Notes: generated by a model not told the origin, from the letters alone. Numbered from the stretch's first letter, positions 19,504-30,580 are shown. The stretch is 64,000 nt of DNA from Caryophanon sp. (GCA_018384745.1 JAHAYH010000137.1:35392-99391), one strand, 5' to 3'. A program made the numbers and translations.

Positions 19504-19545
19504 AAAACAACTGTCCGTCGCATGTTGCGCGGACAGTTGTTCTTT
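19503..19545. terminator. Bidirectional terminator ytoI / ytpI
   Basis: AACAACTGTCCG pairs with CGGACAGTTGTT around a GC-rich loop, between convergent genes. Confidence 0.85.
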
Positions 19546-19873
19546 ATGACTGTTGTGCTTCTTCGTATAATTGACGTTCTTCTGCAACGAACGCACCGTA
19601 ATGCTTAGCGCGCTTTCGATTTTCATAGACGACGAATGCACCGAGGACGATGAAAATTGTGCCGACGATGTACGTTACCCAATCGGGAAACAGCACGAGC
19701 TGGTTGACCCCAAATGTGAAAATGAAAATACCTAAGCAAATATTTGCCTTCGCTTTATACCATTTATGATGAATTTCTAAAGCGGCTGGGGTGCGCAATT
19801 GTTTCGTTTTGTTGTATAAATAAAACATAAGCGCAATGACGATGACGACAACACAGATGAAATTAAAATACAT
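19544..19873 (-). CDS. ytpI: YtpI family membrane protein
   Basis: Small membrane protein of unknown function found beside nrnA in Bacillales; 109 residues. Three membrane segments are visible: FICVVVIVIALMFYLY (about 4-20), ICLGIFIFTFGVNQLVLF (about 45-62) and YIVGTIFIVLGAFVVY (about 67-82). A charged tail EERQLYEEAQQS follows. The frame is open far upstream, but GGAGGG sits directly ahead of the ATG at 19873, so that start is used. It is divergent from nrnA with about 75 bp between. Confidence 0.85.
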   Translation of the reverse strand: MYFNFICVVVIVIALMFYLYNKTKQLRTPAALEIHHKWYKAKANICLGIFIFTFGVNQLVLFPDWVTYIVGTIFIVLGAFVVYENRKRAKHYGAFVAEERQLYEEAQQS

Positions 19874-19949
19874 AATGCCCTCCTTCGAGCGATATAGTGT
19901 TATTGTATAAGCTTTAGCAGGAAAAGGCAATTTGGAGGAAATGGAAACG

Positions 19950-20900
19950 ATGAAGCAACAAATTCTCGACAAAATTAAACAGTACGATACGATCATTATT
20001 CACCGCCACGTGCGTCCAGACCCAGATGCATACGGGTCACAGCACGGTTTAAAAACGTTAATTGAAGCAAACTTTCCAAACAAACGCGTGTTTGCAACAG
20101 GGACGCATGATGATTCATTAACGTTTATGGCAACACCGGATGTTGTTGAAGATGCGACGTATGAAGGCGCACTTGTAATCGTTACAGATACTGCGAATAC
20201 AGATCGCATTGATGACCAACGCTATACAAAAGGCGACTTTTTAATTAAAATTGATCACCATCCAAATGATGATCAGTATGGTGACATGTTATGGGTCGAT
20301 ACGACAGCGAGCTCTTGCAGTGAAATGATTTATGAGTTATTTGAAGCTGCACGTGCATCAGAAGGCTGGGTATTAAGCGACCGTTCAGCAAGTCTGTTAT
20401 TTGCGGGCATTGTCGGAGATACAGGACGCTTCATGTTCCCATCAACGACGTTAAAAACGTTCCGTACAGCGGGCGATTTAGTCGAATATAATTTTGACCG
20501 AAACGATATTTTCAACGGCATGTATGAAATGGATCGTAAATTATTAAACTTACAAGGGTACTTATATCAACATTTTGACATTGATGAATTAGGGGCAGCA
20601 TCGGTTCGTTTATCAAAGGACGTGTTAGCACAATTTGATGCTACAGCATCAGAAGCGTCGTTACTAGTTGGCTCACTTGGCAACGTAAAAGGTATTACAG
20701 CATGGGTAATCTTTATTGAAGAAGGCGATTCAATTCGCGTTCGCCTACGTTCAAAAGGGCCGGTGATCAACACGTTAGCGAAGGAGTTTAACGGCGGTGG
20801 ACACCCACTAGCGTCAGGCGCAACCGCATATTCTTGGGAAGAAGCAGACCGCGTTGTCGCACGCTTACAAGAAGTGGTTCGTGCATATAAACAGCAATAA
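19950..20900 (+). CDS. nrnA: Oligoribonuclease / pAp phosphatase NrnA (DHH-DHHA1)
   Basis: Degrades short RNA oligonucleotides (nanoRNAs) and dephosphorylates 3'-phosphoadenosine 5'-phosphate. 316 residues: N-terminal DHH domain with IIHRHVRPDPDAYGSQ, VTDTANTDRIDDQRY and the DHHPNDD motif, and a C-terminal DHHA1 domain with RVRLRSKGPVINTLAKEFNGGGHPLASGAT. The ATG at 19950 gives the family N-terminus and sits 11 nt after GGAGG; earlier in-frame starts overlap that site. It is 22 bp upstream of dnaE and possibly co-transcribed, as in B. subtilis. Confidence 0.95.
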   Translation: MKQQILDKIKQYDTIIIHRHVRPDPDAYGSQHGLKTLIEANFPNKRVFATGTHDDSLTFMATPDVVEDATYEGALVIVTDTANTDRIDDQRYTKGDFLIKIDHHPNDDQYGDMLWVDTTASSCSEMIYELFEAARASEGWVLSDRSASLLFAGIVGDTGRFMFPSTTLKTFRTAGDLVEYNFDRNDIFNGMYEMDRKLLNLQGYLYQHFDIDELGAASVRLSKDVLAQFDATASEASLLVGSLGNVKGITAWVIFIEEGDSIRVRLRSKGPVINTLAKEFNGGGHPLASGATAYSWEEADRVVARLQEVVRAYKQQ

Positions 20901-20922
20901 ATAGCAATAGGAGGCGTTTCGT

Positions 20923-22492
20923 ATGGTGGCATATCCACAAATTCGCACGAGTGCGGACTTACTGAAAAGTACTATTAGCCTCGATGCATGTGTTCAATTT
21001 TTACAGCAACAGCAGGCAAAAGCTTGTGCAATCGTCAATTCGACGTTGTACGGGCTGATGCCTTTTTGGCGTTCTATGACAGCGGCAAACATTCACGCAG
21101 TCGTTGGATTGCATGTGCACGTGACCGTTGGGGAGGTCGTCATGCCACTTGTTGTGTACGCACAAACAAATGATGGCTATCAATCATTAATGAAAATATC
21201 GAGTGCGTGTTCAACGCGACAAGACCGCGTATTGCCACTTAACTGGCTTCGCGCGTATCAGCAAGGTACGATCGCGCTCGTTCCGTATGCAGAAGGTTTT
21301 ATTGAGCAGCACACGATCGAAGCATTGCTCGATGTGTATAAGCAACCTGTTTATATTGGCATTAGCCGCCCACATGGGAAGCGTCATTTAAATGAGTCGC
21401 GGACGGTTGCGATTGCAGAAGCGTTGCAGCTGCCGATTGTCGCGACGCAAGAAAATCGCTACATTGACGAGCAACAGTTTTTTGCATACCAAGTTGCACA
21501 AGCAATTGCTTCTGGTGTGAAACTTGTAGATGAAGAGGTTTCGTATGCACAGCCGGAACATTTTATGCCAACAGCGAGCATGTGGCAACAAGCATTTGAA
21601 GACGCACCGCACTGGTTAACAGCAGCGGAGACGATGCTTGAAAGCTGCCGTGTGACGATGCGTGAAAAGGAGCTGATGCTGCCTAAATATCCGCTAGCTG
21701 ATGGGGAGCGTGCCGACGATGTGTTGCGTCAACTTGCGTATGAAGGGCTTGCTGAGCGTCTACCACACGCCGATGAAGCATACAAAGAGCGCCTTGAGTA
21801 CGAGTTGTCGGTCATTCGCGAGATGGGCTATAGCGATTACTTTTTAATCGTTGCGGATTTTATGCGCTATGCACGCGAGCACAATATTTTAACGGGACCT
21901 GGACGCGGTTCATCTGCAAGTTCGCTCGTTGCGTATACGACGTATATTACGCATGTCGACCCGTTGCAATACGGCTTAGTATTTGAACGCTTTTTAAATC
22001 CAGAGCGTGTGACGATGCCCGATATCGATATTGACTTTGTCGATACGAAGCGCGCAGACGTTATTCAGTATGTGGCGAATAAGTACGGCACACAACATGT
22101 CGCTCAAATTATCACGTTTGGGACGCTATCGGCAAAAGCGGTCGCACGTGATGTCGCGCGCATGTTTCATTTCCCACCAGACGTGCTCGATGCGATTTCA
22201 AAGGCGATTCCGTCGAAAAATGGCGTTACGTTAGCAGAAGCATATACGCAGTCCGAAACGCTCCGACAGCTCGTGCATGCGAGTGAGCGTCATGAGCAAT
22301 GGTTTGCAGTCGCCAAACAGTTAGAAGGCTTGCCGCGAAATGCGTCGACACACGCAGCTGGTGTTGTGCTTAGCCCAAAGCCGCTTGTGGATGTTATTCC
22401 GATTGAGCAAGGGCATGACGGTGTATTTTTAACGCAGTGGCCGATGCAGGAAGTGGAAGCGGTCGGTTTATTAAAAATGGATTTTTTAGGCT
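20923..22492 (+). CDS. dnaE: DNA polymerase III alpha subunit DnaE, exon 1
   Basis: 5' part of the essential replicative polymerase that extends lagging-strand primers in low-GC Gram-positives. Residues 1-523 plus the first base of codon 524. It has a divergent N-terminal PHP domain (1-200), then the C-family core with TGPGRGSSASSLVAYTT and the catalytic pair Asp367/Asp369 in MPDIDIDFVD. The third catalytic Asp (520) is in LLKMDFLG, after which the frame runs into the intron and stops 5 codons later (CAIR-stop). AGGAGG lies 8 nt before the ATG. Joined to exon 2 the protein is 1016 residues, close to other Bacillales DnaE proteins (about 1100). Confidence 0.96.
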
Positions 22493-23412
22493 GTGCGATA
22501 CGTTAGTTTGAAAGATTATCAGAAATGGTAATCGGGGATAACTTATTAGAAAACTGTAGTTCTGATGGTTGGAATGAGAGCAGTCATGTTTGCTCGAAAC
22601 ACCACGCTAATATCCCACATGCATTATGTTTCATATAAAACATAGTGTATGAAGCTGGGTGAAGTCGTCGAATACTAAGGGAAATGAACCGAAGTACAGA
22701 GTAGGCGGGCGGTGATAGGATATGGTTAGAATGTGGTTCAACACCACTGACGAATCTTCGAATGTAAGGCTCTTGAGGAAGTTATATAGCCTGAGATGGT
22801 TATGTAGTACCGATGCGGTATGCTTGATAGGGAAAAGTAGTCATGGCCAAAGCAAAATTCCTGATACTCAACAAGGAGAGTATAATGCAAGCAGGGTCAA
22901 AGAAGAAACCTAAGTCTTATCTATACTAGGAATTACGGAACGTAGAAAGCTAGTGATTGCTATTTAAACTTTATATGAGGGGCAAGTATAACGAAAAGAT
23001 ATTACATCTATAAGTTATTTAGTGCTAGTGAGAGTGGAGTCACAGTACCAATGAAACCATGATAATAAGTGGTGGAGGGATAGGCTCTAGTCGTTTCATG
23101 AGATATTAATTAATTGATAAACTATTTCGCTTTTCGAGTATGACAGGGAAACAACCACCTCAAAAGAGTATTAACCAACTTAAACAACCTAAGAATCAAG
23201 GCGAACAATTATAAACTTGAAGAAGCTACTGTCAGAGAGTGGTTAGAGGTTAAAACTTGGTAAAACAAATAGGTAGTAATATCAACTAATTAGTATTCAA
23301 AAAGGAAACGATGGAACGCCGTATGATGGGAAACTATCACGTACGGTGTGAAGCGGGGGAAAGGGAGTAATCATAACAGGTAATGCTGATGAAGAAACCT
23401 ACCTATCGCTAT
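22493..23412 (+). mobile_element. Group II intron (920 nt, no maturase ORF) inside dnaE
   Basis: The 5' end GTGCGATACG fits the group II GUGYG consensus and the 3' end is AT, fitting AY. Domain V is 34 nt at 23316-23349: ACGCCGTA and TGATGG form the 5' strand, the loop is GAAA, and CTATCA, the CG bulge and TACGGTGT form the 3' strand. All arms pair, with a CGC catalytic triad. A branch-point candidate is A23405, 8 nt from the 3' end. EBS1 AGCCTG (22788-22793) pairs with IBS1 TAGGCT, the last six bases of exon 1. Exact removal restores the DnaE frame (G-L-R-N). No reverse transcriptase ORF is present. The 5' end resembles bacterial class B introns, though class is uncertain. Confidence 0.95.
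23140..23214 (+). other. Short ORF in intron domain IV region, possible vestige of the lost maturase
   Basis: A 24-codon frame starting MTGKQPPQKSINQLKQPKNQ lies between the domain III-like and domain V sequences, where intron-encoded proteins normally begin. It ends in TAA. In another frame the following bases read NYKLEEATVREWLEVKTW before a stop. No recognisable reverse transcriptase motif remains and there is no clear ribosome site. That it is the residue of a deleted maturase is inference. Confidence 0.35.
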
Positions 23413-24893
23413 TGCGTAATTTAAGCATTTTAGATCAAATTCGTCGCTCGATTTATTATTCGCATCAGCGCGTGCTTGATTTTGAAAAAATTCCATTTCA
23501 TAACGAAGCGACATTTGCGTTGCTGCAACGCGGCGACACGACTGGCATTTTCCAACTTGAATCGGCAGGGATGAAGGAAGCGCTCCGCGATATTTGTCCG
23601 ACGCACTTTTTAGACATCGTTGCGGTCAATGCCTTGTATCGACCAGGACCGATGGATTTCATTCCGAGCTATGCACGTCGTAAGCGCGGCGAGGAGCAAG
23701 TCATCATGCCGCACGAGGCGCTTCGTCCGATTTTAGAAGAAACGTACGGCGTAATTATTTACCAAGAGCAAATTATGAAAATTGCGTCTGTTATGGCAGG
23801 CTTCACATTTGGTGAAGCGGATTTGTTGCGCCGAGCAATTAGTAAAAAAAATGAGCAAGTGATGCAGCAGCAGCGCGCAAAATTTATCGCAGGGGCTGTT
23901 GAACAAGGATTTGAGGAGCGCGTTGCACATGAGGTGTATGCGTTGATCGAGCGCTTTGCAGATTACGGCTTCCCGAAAAGTCATGCTGTTGCCTACAGCT
24001 ATATTTCGTATTACTTAGCGTATTTAAAAGCCAATTTCCCAGCGAACTTTTATGCGGCACTTTGTTCAAGCAGCATTGGGAACCAAGAGCGCATCCAGCA
24101 ATATTTGCAAGAAGCGAAGGAGCGCGGCATCGAAGTATTACCACCGTCGCTCCATAAAAGCCAGCGCATGTTCACCGTTGAAAACGGCGCCATCCGCTAC
24201 GGGTTGTCTGCAATTAAAGGGGTGCCACAGCCGTTTTTAGCGAACTTGATGAACGTGCGCAAGCAAAAAGGCACACCGTTTACGAGCATGTACGAGCTAG
24301 CGATTTACGTATCTGGCAAACAATTTACCGACAAGCATATTGCGCCGCTCATTAAGGCAGGCGCGTTTGATGACTTCGGACGCGACCGTGGAACGCTGCT
24401 TGCAACATTAAACGGTGCGATGCAGCATGCGAATTTATATCGACCGACTGAAGACGTGCCGGTCAATGAAAGCGTTGCAAGCATGCGGTTAAAATATGTG
24501 CAAGCAGCACCGCTGACGATGAAAGAATTATTGCAGTTTGAAAAAGAGGCGCTCGGTTTTTACGTGTCGGCGCATCCGATTGAACAAGTATCACCGCAGC
24601 ATTTACAACAGCGTACGCCGCTTCTATACGCATCGCAGCTGCAAGACGGTGCGCATGTAACAGTGCTCGGCGCGATTGAAGAGGTACGAGTATTGCGCAC
24701 GAAAAAAGGGGAACAAATGGCGTTTGTTACGCTAGAGGATGAAGGTGGCACGATCAGCTGCACCATTTTCCCGCATTTATTTGCACGTGTGCAGTCATTG
24801 CTTGTTGAAGGGCAACTCGTTGGTGTTGAAGGACAGATCGAAGTGCGCTTTGGTAAACGACAGGTGAAAACGAAACAGCTTTATGCGGTGTAA
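23413..24893 (+). CDS. dnaE: DNA polymerase III alpha subunit DnaE, exon 2
   Basis: 3' part of dnaE. The first two bases, TG, complete the Leu codon begun by the last T of exon 1, giving KMDFLG-LRNLSILDQI, the conserved motif. The exon encodes 492 further residues: the fingers region (ATFALLQRGDTTGIFQLESAGMK; VALYRPGPMDFIPSYARRK-like block), helix-hairpin-helix segment and C-terminal OB fold (VTVLGAIEEVRVLRTKKGEQMAFVTLED). A TTG at the junction could in principle start translation, but no ribosome site precedes it, and the product would lack all catalytic Asp residues. Codon use equals exon 1. Confidence 0.96.
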
Positions 24894-24895
24894 TG

Positions 24896-24930
24896 CGCAG
24901 CTCAGCGAATTTGCTGGGCTGTGTTTTTAC
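24896..24930 (+). terminator. dnaE terminator
   Basis: GCAGCTCAGC pairs with GCTGGGCTGT (with G-T) around a GAATTT loop, followed by GTTTTTAC. Confidence 0.7.
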
Positions 24931-24959
24931 TTTACAACGCGTAAAAAGTTCGGTACACT
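24931..24959 (+). promoter_or_regulatory. Promoter of gntR-accD-accA
   Basis: -35 TTTACA (24931-24936) and -10 TACACT (24954-24959), spacer 17 nt. The predicted start site is just before the first operator copy. Confidence 0.65.
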
Positions 24960-24972
24960 ACAAATTGAAAAA

Positions 24973-24983
24973 TGGTCCTACCA
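24973..24983 (+). promoter_or_regulatory. FadR-type operator, copy 1
   Basis: TGGTCCTACCA, a perfect match to the TGGT-N3-ACCA dyad of FadR-subfamily GntR regulators, immediately downstream of the predicted transcription start. Confidence 0.75.
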
Positions 24984-25022
24984 CTTTATGCGCATAGGCG
25001 TATTTATTTTTTTACAAAAAAG

Positions 25023-25033
25023 TGGTCCTACCA
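25023..25033 (+). promoter_or_regulatory. FadR-type operator, copy 2
   Basis: An identical TGGTCCTACCA exactly 50 bp downstream of copy 1. It is directly ahead of the ribosome site of the GntR gene, placing both sites on the same face of the helix within about half a turn. Confidence 0.75.
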
Positions 25034-25046
25034 ATTGAGGTGAACG

Positions 25047-25682
25047 ATGATGACAATTGAGCAACAACCGAAACGCTTTATTGAACTTGTAACACAGCTG
25101 CGTCAATTAATTGACGAGGAGCGTATTCAACCAGGCGAGAAACTACCATCAGAACGCACGCTAGCTGAGCGGCTGGCGGTTTCCCGTTCCGCTATACGAG
25201 AAGCGCTCCGCAGTTTAGAGCTACTGGGCTTAATTGAAACACGTCACGGAGGGGGAACTTTTTTAAGCCATTTTCAGCAGCACCAGCTTGTTGAAGTGCT
25301 ATCGATGTTTATTTTACAAACAAATCAGCAGCACGATGATGTGCTCGCGACGAAAAAGATGCACGAGCGCGAGGCGATTTTACATGTAACGTCATCGAAG
25401 GAGCTCCGTGCTTTGCCGATTTGGGATAGTTATTTTCAGCAGCTCGAGCTAGAAGGAAGCATTGACCGCTTGCAGTTTATTCAAGAACTAATCATTGCAT
25501 CTGGCAATCGATTGAGCTTGAAAATTTGGCGGCAGTTGTTAGCGTATAGCGGAGAGCAACATGACCGCACGCGCGATGAGGAAAAGCGACCGATTCAAAC
25601 GCTGATCAAGGCGATGCAGCTCGGCTATACAGTTGAAGCAACAGCCGCATATAAGCAATGGGGAGAAGTGCGATTCAACTAA
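25047..25682 (+). CDS. GntR family regulator (FadR-like), upstream of accD-accA
   Basis: DNA-binding regulator of 211 residues. The N-terminal winged helix (8-75) reads [32 protein letters not shown] and [12 protein letters not shown], typical of the FadR subfamily. The C-terminal part (80-211) is helical and short, consistent with an FCD-like ligand domain, but its ligand is unknown. Two matching operators lie between its promoter and start, so autoregulation is likely. As first gene of an operon with acetyl-CoA carboxylase, it probably controls malonyl-CoA supply in response to an acyl or organic-acid signal. That role is inference. The start is either ATG of 25047/25050. Confidence 0.9.
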   Translation: MMTIEQQPKRFIELVTQLRQLIDEERIQPGEKLPSERTLAERLAVSRSAIREALRSLELLGLIETRHGGGTFLSHFQQHQLVEVLSMFILQTNQQHDDVLATKKMHEREAILHVTSSKELRALPIWDSYFQQLELEGSIDRLQFIQELIIASGNRLSLKIWRQLLAYSGEQHDRTRDEEKRPIQTLIKAMQLGYTVEATAAYKQWGEVRFN

Positions 25683-25710
25683 GACGTTCAACGATGAAAG
25701 GGGTATATGT

Positions 25711-26565
25711 ATGGCGATTTTACGCAATTTTTTAGCAAAGCGAAAACGCAAGCAAGATGGGACAGAGGAGCTAATTGTACCTGAAGGCATGATGACAAAA
25801 TGTGAGGCGTGCCGTCACATTCAATATACAAAAGAACTTGAGCAAAACGGGAAAGTGTGTGTGAAGTGTGGACACCATTTAAAAATGACAGCGAACGAGC
25901 GCATCGCATACATATTTGATGAAGGTACATTTGAAGAGCTAGATGCGCATTTACAAACGACGAATCCATTGCAATTTCCACAATACGTCGAAAAAGTGCA
26001 GCAAGATATGCAGCAAACGGGCATGAATGAAGCGGTGAAAACGGGCGTTACAGCAATCGATGGGCAATGCGTTGTCATCGCCGTGATGGATGCGCATTTT
26101 CGCATGGGATCGATGGGGTCGGTCGTAGGCGAGAAAATTACGCGTGCCGTTGAGGAAGCGACAAAGCGCGGTGTACCGTTTATTATTTTTACCGCAAGTG
26201 GTGGTGCACGCATGCAAGAGGGCGTATTGTCGCTCATGCAAATGGCAAAAGTAAGCGTGGCACTGCAGCAGCACGCCGCACAAAAGCTATTGTTTATCTC
26301 GGTGCTAACGCATCCAACAACAGGTGGCGTATCGGCAAGCTTTGCGTCTGTAGGCGATATTAACATTGCAGAACCAAAGGCATTAATTGGCTTTGCGGGG
26401 CGCCGCGTCATTGAACAAACGGTGCGTGAAAAGCTTCCGGCAAACTTTCAAACAGCAGAATTTTTACTCGAGCATGGGCAGCTTGATGCGGTTATTCACC
26501 GACATGAGCTTCGTCAGCAATTAAGCTTACTTGTACGTATGCATGTAGGGGGTGCACAAGCATGA
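25711..26565 (+). CDS. accD: Acetyl-CoA carboxylase carboxyltransferase, beta subunit
   Basis: Transfers the carboxyl group from biotin-carrier protein to acetyl-CoA, making malonyl-CoA, the first committed step of fatty-acid synthesis. 284 residues. The four-cysteine zinc ribbon is at the N-terminus ([10 protein letters not shown] and [10 protein letters not shown]), followed by the crotonase-like carboxyltransferase fold with [18 protein letters not shown] and [12 protein letters not shown]. The frame is open from 25633, inside gntR, but AAAGGGG precedes the ATG at 25711. Its stop overlaps the accA start by ATGA, coupling the two subunits. Confidence 0.97.
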   Translation: MAILRNFLAKRKRKQDGTEELIVPEGMMTKCEACRHIQYTKELEQNGKVCVKCGHHLKMTANERIAYIFDEGTFEELDAHLQTTNPLQFPQYVEKVQQDMQQTGMNEAVKTGVTAIDGQCVVIAVMDAHFRMGSMGSVVGEKITRAVEEATKRGVPFIIFTASGGARMQEGVLSLMQMAKVSVALQQHAAQKLLFISVLTHPTTGGVSASFASVGDINIAEPKALIGFAGRRVIEQTVREKLPANFQTAEFLLEHGQLDAVIHRHELRQQLSLLVRMHVGGAQA

Positions 26566-27521
26566 CAGCAAAGTTATTACCATTTGAGCAGCCTGTTGAA
26601 CAGCTGCGCATGAAAATTGCAGAATTAAAGCGTGCAACAGAAGATGCAGAAATCGATATGTCGCATGAGGTGGCGCGTCTTGAGCAAAAGTTGCATGAAG
26701 TGGAAACGGCTGTATATACAAATATTCGCCCGTGGGACCGCGTACAAATTGCACGTCATGCGGAGCGTCCAACAACGCTGTTTTACATTGACGCCATATG
26801 TGATGCGTTCATCGAGTTACACGGCGATCGTCTATACGGCGACGATGCAGCAATCGTTGGTGGCATCGGCATGATTGATGGGCAAGCGTATACAATTATT
26901 GGACATCAACGTGGTCGCAATACGAAGGAAAACGTCAAGCGTAACTTCGGCATGCCGCATCCAGAAGGGTATCGTAAAGCACTGCGTTTAATGAAGCAGG
27001 CAGAAAAATTTAAGCGCCCCATCTTATGCTTCATCGATACGAAAGGTGCATATCCAGGAAAAGCAGCAGAAGAGCGTGGGCAAAGTGAAGCGATTGCACG
27101 AAACTTAGTGGAAATGGCAGGGCTCACGGTACCGGTCGTTAGCATTGTCATCGGTGAAGGCGGTAGCGGTGGTGCGCTGGCACTCGGTGTTGCAAACGGC
27201 GTATACATGCTCGAGCATGCGACGTATTCAGTCATTTCACCTGAAGGCGCTGCGTCGATTTTATGGAAAGATGCAACGCGTGCAGAACAAGCAGCAGAAG
27301 CGATGCAAATTACAGCGCCGCATTTACAAAAACTCGGTGTCATCGATGGCATCATCGACGAAGTGCTTGGCGGTGCGCATAAAGATGCTGTGCAACAAGC
27401 GCATATTTTAAAGGAACAAATCACTTCAATTTTTGCAACATTCAAAGAGCTGACAGCGGAACAACTTGTCGCACAGCGATATCAAAAATTTAAGAAAATA
27501 GGACAGTTTTTAGAAAATTAA
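26562..27521 (+). CDS. accA: Acetyl-CoA carboxylase carboxyltransferase, alpha subunit
   Basis: Partner of AccD in the A2B2 carboxyltransferase. 319 residues. The N-terminal helical region (1-75) precedes [49 protein letters not shown] and the oxyanion-forming [16 protein letters not shown], all family signatures. It overlaps accD by 4 bp. Order gntR-accD-accA-pfkA links carboxylase with the glycolytic genes, though a stem-loop terminator separates it from pfkA. Confidence 0.98.
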   Translation: MTAKLLPFEQPVEQLRMKIAELKRATEDAEIDMSHEVARLEQKLHEVETAVYTNIRPWDRVQIARHAERPTTLFYIDAICDAFIELHGDRLYGDDAAIVGGIGMIDGQAYTIIGHQRGRNTKENVKRNFGMPHPEGYRKALRLMKQAEKFKRPILCFIDTKGAYPGKAAEERGQSEAIARNLVEMAGLTVPVVSIVIGEGGSGGALALGVANGVYMLEHATYSVISPEGAASILWKDATRAEQAAEAMQITAPHLQKLGVIDGIIDEVLGGAHKDAVQQAHILKEQITSIFATFKELTAEQLVAQRYQKFKKIGQFLEN

Positions 27522-27527
27522 TAACTT

Positions 27528-27598
27528 GACGTAAGTGAACATTGCATTTCCTCGAATAAAATGACCGAGCGAGGTGTGATGATTGCTTACGTCTTTTA
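27528..27598 (+). terminator. Long stem-loop after accA, probable terminator
   Basis: GACGTAAG (27528-27535) pairs with CTTACGTC (27586-27593), and CCTCG pairs with CGAGG inside. TTTTAT follows. The stem is long and interrupted, so efficiency is uncertain. Confidence 0.55.
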
Positions 27599-27700
27599 TA
27601 TTTTCGGTGAAGTTCTATAAAAACAACAGTCGGGGTACTTACAAATAGCGCACTTTTCTGTTAATGTGATAGTAAGATATGTATAAAGTTCGTCGCTTAG

Positions 27701-28672
<972 letters not shown>

Positions 28673-28691
28673 AATGGAGTGACATAATTTT

Positions 28692-30452
28692 ATGAGAAAA
28701 ACTAAAATCGTTTGTACAATTGGACCTGCAAGTGAAGCACCAGAAACGCTAGAAAAATTAATTGAAGCAGGCATGAACGTTGCGCGCTTAAACTTCTCAC
28801 ACGGCACACATGAAGAGCATGCGCTGCGCATCGCGACAATTCGTTCAGTAGCGGATAAATTAGGGAAGCATGTTGGGATTTTATTAGATACAAAAGGTCC
28901 TGAAATTCGTACGCACAACATGGAAAACGGCGAAGTGCATTTTACAACAGGTCAAGTCGTTGATATTTCAATGACCGAAGTGCTTGGCACAAATGCGATG
29001 TTCTCGGTAACATATGAAAAGTTAATTGAAGACGTAGATCAAGGCTCCATCATTTTATTAGATGACGGGTTAATCGAGTTACGCGTGCTAGCAAAAGACG
29101 AAGCAAAGGGCATGATTACAACAATCGTAGAAAATGCGGGTGTGTTAAAAAATAAAAAAGGTGTAAACGTACCGAACGTTTCTGTACAATTACCAGGTAT
29201 TACAGAGAAAGATGCACAAGATATTTTATTCGGCATTGAACAAGAAGTGGATTTTGTAGCCGCTTCATTCGTACGTCGTGCATCGGATGTGCTTGAAATT
29301 CGTGAGCTACTGGAGAAAAACGGTGGCGCGCACATTCAAATCATTCCAAAAATTGAAAACCAAGAAGGCGTTGATAACATCGATGCCATTATTGAAGTGT
29401 CAGATGGGTTAATGGTTGCACGTGGTGACTTAGGCGTAGAAATTCCAGCTGAGGAAGTACCACTTGTCCAAAAATCATTAATCGCTAAATGTAACCGTGT
29501 CGGCAAGCCGGTAATTACAGCAACACAAATGTTAGATTCGATGCAGCGTAACCCACGTCCAACACGCGCAGAAGCATCAGACGTAGCAAACGCCATTTTA
29601 GATGGTACAGATGCGATCATGCTTTCAGGGGAAACAGCAGCCGGTCTTTATCCAGTAGAATCTGTACAAACAATGCACAAAATTGCAGAGCGTACGGAAA
29701 ATTCAATGGATTATCGTGCAATCGTATCTTCACGCAGTAAAGAGATGGAAACGACAATGACGGATGCCATTTCGCAATCGGTATCGTATACAGCGATGAA
29801 TTTAAATGCAAAAGCGATTTTAGCACCGACAGAGAGTGGTAACACAGCACGCATCATCTCAAAATATCGTCCAGGGCGCAGCATTATCGCTGTAACAGGC
29901 TCGATTCAAACAGCGCGTGCGTTAACGCTTGTATGGGGTGTGCGTCCAATCGCAACACACCGCGTTGAAACGACGGATGAAATTTTAGAATTAGCGGTAG
30001 ATGAAAGCTTACGTTACGGCTATGTGAACCACGGTGACGTCGTTGTCATCACAGCGGGTGTACCAGTTGGTGAAGCGGGCACAACGAACTTAATGAAAGT
30101 ACATGTCATTGGTGACTTATTAGCACGTGGACAAGGAATTGGCAAAGCAACGGTTGTTGGGAAAGCAGTTGTCGCACGCAACGCAGAAGAAGCGTTAGCA
30201 TACGATTTAGAAAACTGCATTTTAGTAACGATTGGTACGGACCGTGAAATGATGCCAGCGATCGAACGTTGTGCAGGCATTATTACAGAAGAAGGCGGCT
30301 TAACGTCACACGCGGCTGTTGTCGGGTTAAGTTTAGGCATTCCTGTCATCGTTGGCGTAAAAGATGCGACAAACATCATTGCACAAGATCAAGAAATTAC
30401 AGTGGACGCAGAAACAGGTGTCATTTATAAAGGACACGCAAGCGTACTATAA
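28692..30452 (+). CDS. pyk: Pyruvate kinase with C-terminal PEP-utilising domain
   Basis: Transfers phosphate from PEP to ADP, yielding pyruvate and ATP. 586 residues: N-domain [15 protein letters not shown], (beta/alpha)8 core with [14 protein letters not shown], catalytic lysine region [15 protein letters not shown] and [21 protein letters not shown]-domain (about 355-470). An extra C-terminal domain ending with [24 protein letters not shown] follows. That extra domain resembles the PEP-synthase phosphohistidine domain (TSHAA) and is normal for Bacillaceae enzymes. It ends with a strong terminator. Confidence 0.98.
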   Translation: MRKTKIVCTIGPASEAPETLEKLIEAGMNVARLNFSHGTHEEHALRIATIRSVADKLGKHVGILLDTKGPEIRTHNMENGEVHFTTGQVVDISMTEVLGTNAMFSVTYEKLIEDVDQGSIILLDDGLIELRVLAKDEAKGMITTIVENAGVLKNKKGVNVPNVSVQLPGITEKDAQDILFGIEQEVDFVAASFVRRASDVLEIRELLEKNGGAHIQIIPKIENQEGVDNIDAIIEVSDGLMVARGDLGVEIPAEEVPLVQKSLIAKCNRVGKPVITATQMLDSMQRNPRPTRAEASDVANAILDGTDAIMLSGETAAGLYPVESVQTMHKIAERTENSMDYRAIVSSRSKEMETTMTDAISQSVSYTAMNLNAKAILAPTESGNTARIISKYRPGRSIIAVTGSIQTARALTLVWGVRPIATHRVETTDEILELAVDESLRYGYVNHGDVVVITAGVPVGEAGTTNLMKVHVIGDLLARGQGIGKATVVGKAVVARNAEEALAYDLENCILVTIGTDREMMPAIERCAGIITEEGGLTSHAAVVGLSLGIPVIVGVKDATNIIAQDQEITVDAETGVIYKGHASVL

Positions 30453-30463
30453 ATAGATGAAGA

Positions 30464-30496
30464 AAGGATGGAGCGATATGCTCCGTCCTTTTTTTG
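30464..30496 (+). terminator. pfkA-pyk terminator
   Basis: AGGATGGAGC pairs with GCTCCGTCCT around a short GATAT loop, then T7. Confidence 0.9.
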
Positions 30497-30580
30497 TAGG
30501 CGCATATTTTGTTTTCTGAAACTTTTTTCGGTATGCTACGTAGTAAGAAGTAATAGGACGAAAAAGGAAGAGGATGCATT

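Noticed and set aside
22722-22913. 63-codon ORF inside the intron as a maturase
   Set aside because: It lies in the domain I region, overlaps the EBS1 sequence, and has no reverse transcriptase motif.
23412-24893. Exon 2 of dnaE as a separate gene starting at TTG
   Set aside because: No ribosome site precedes it, the product would lack all catalytic aspartates, and exact intron removal joins it in frame with exon 1.
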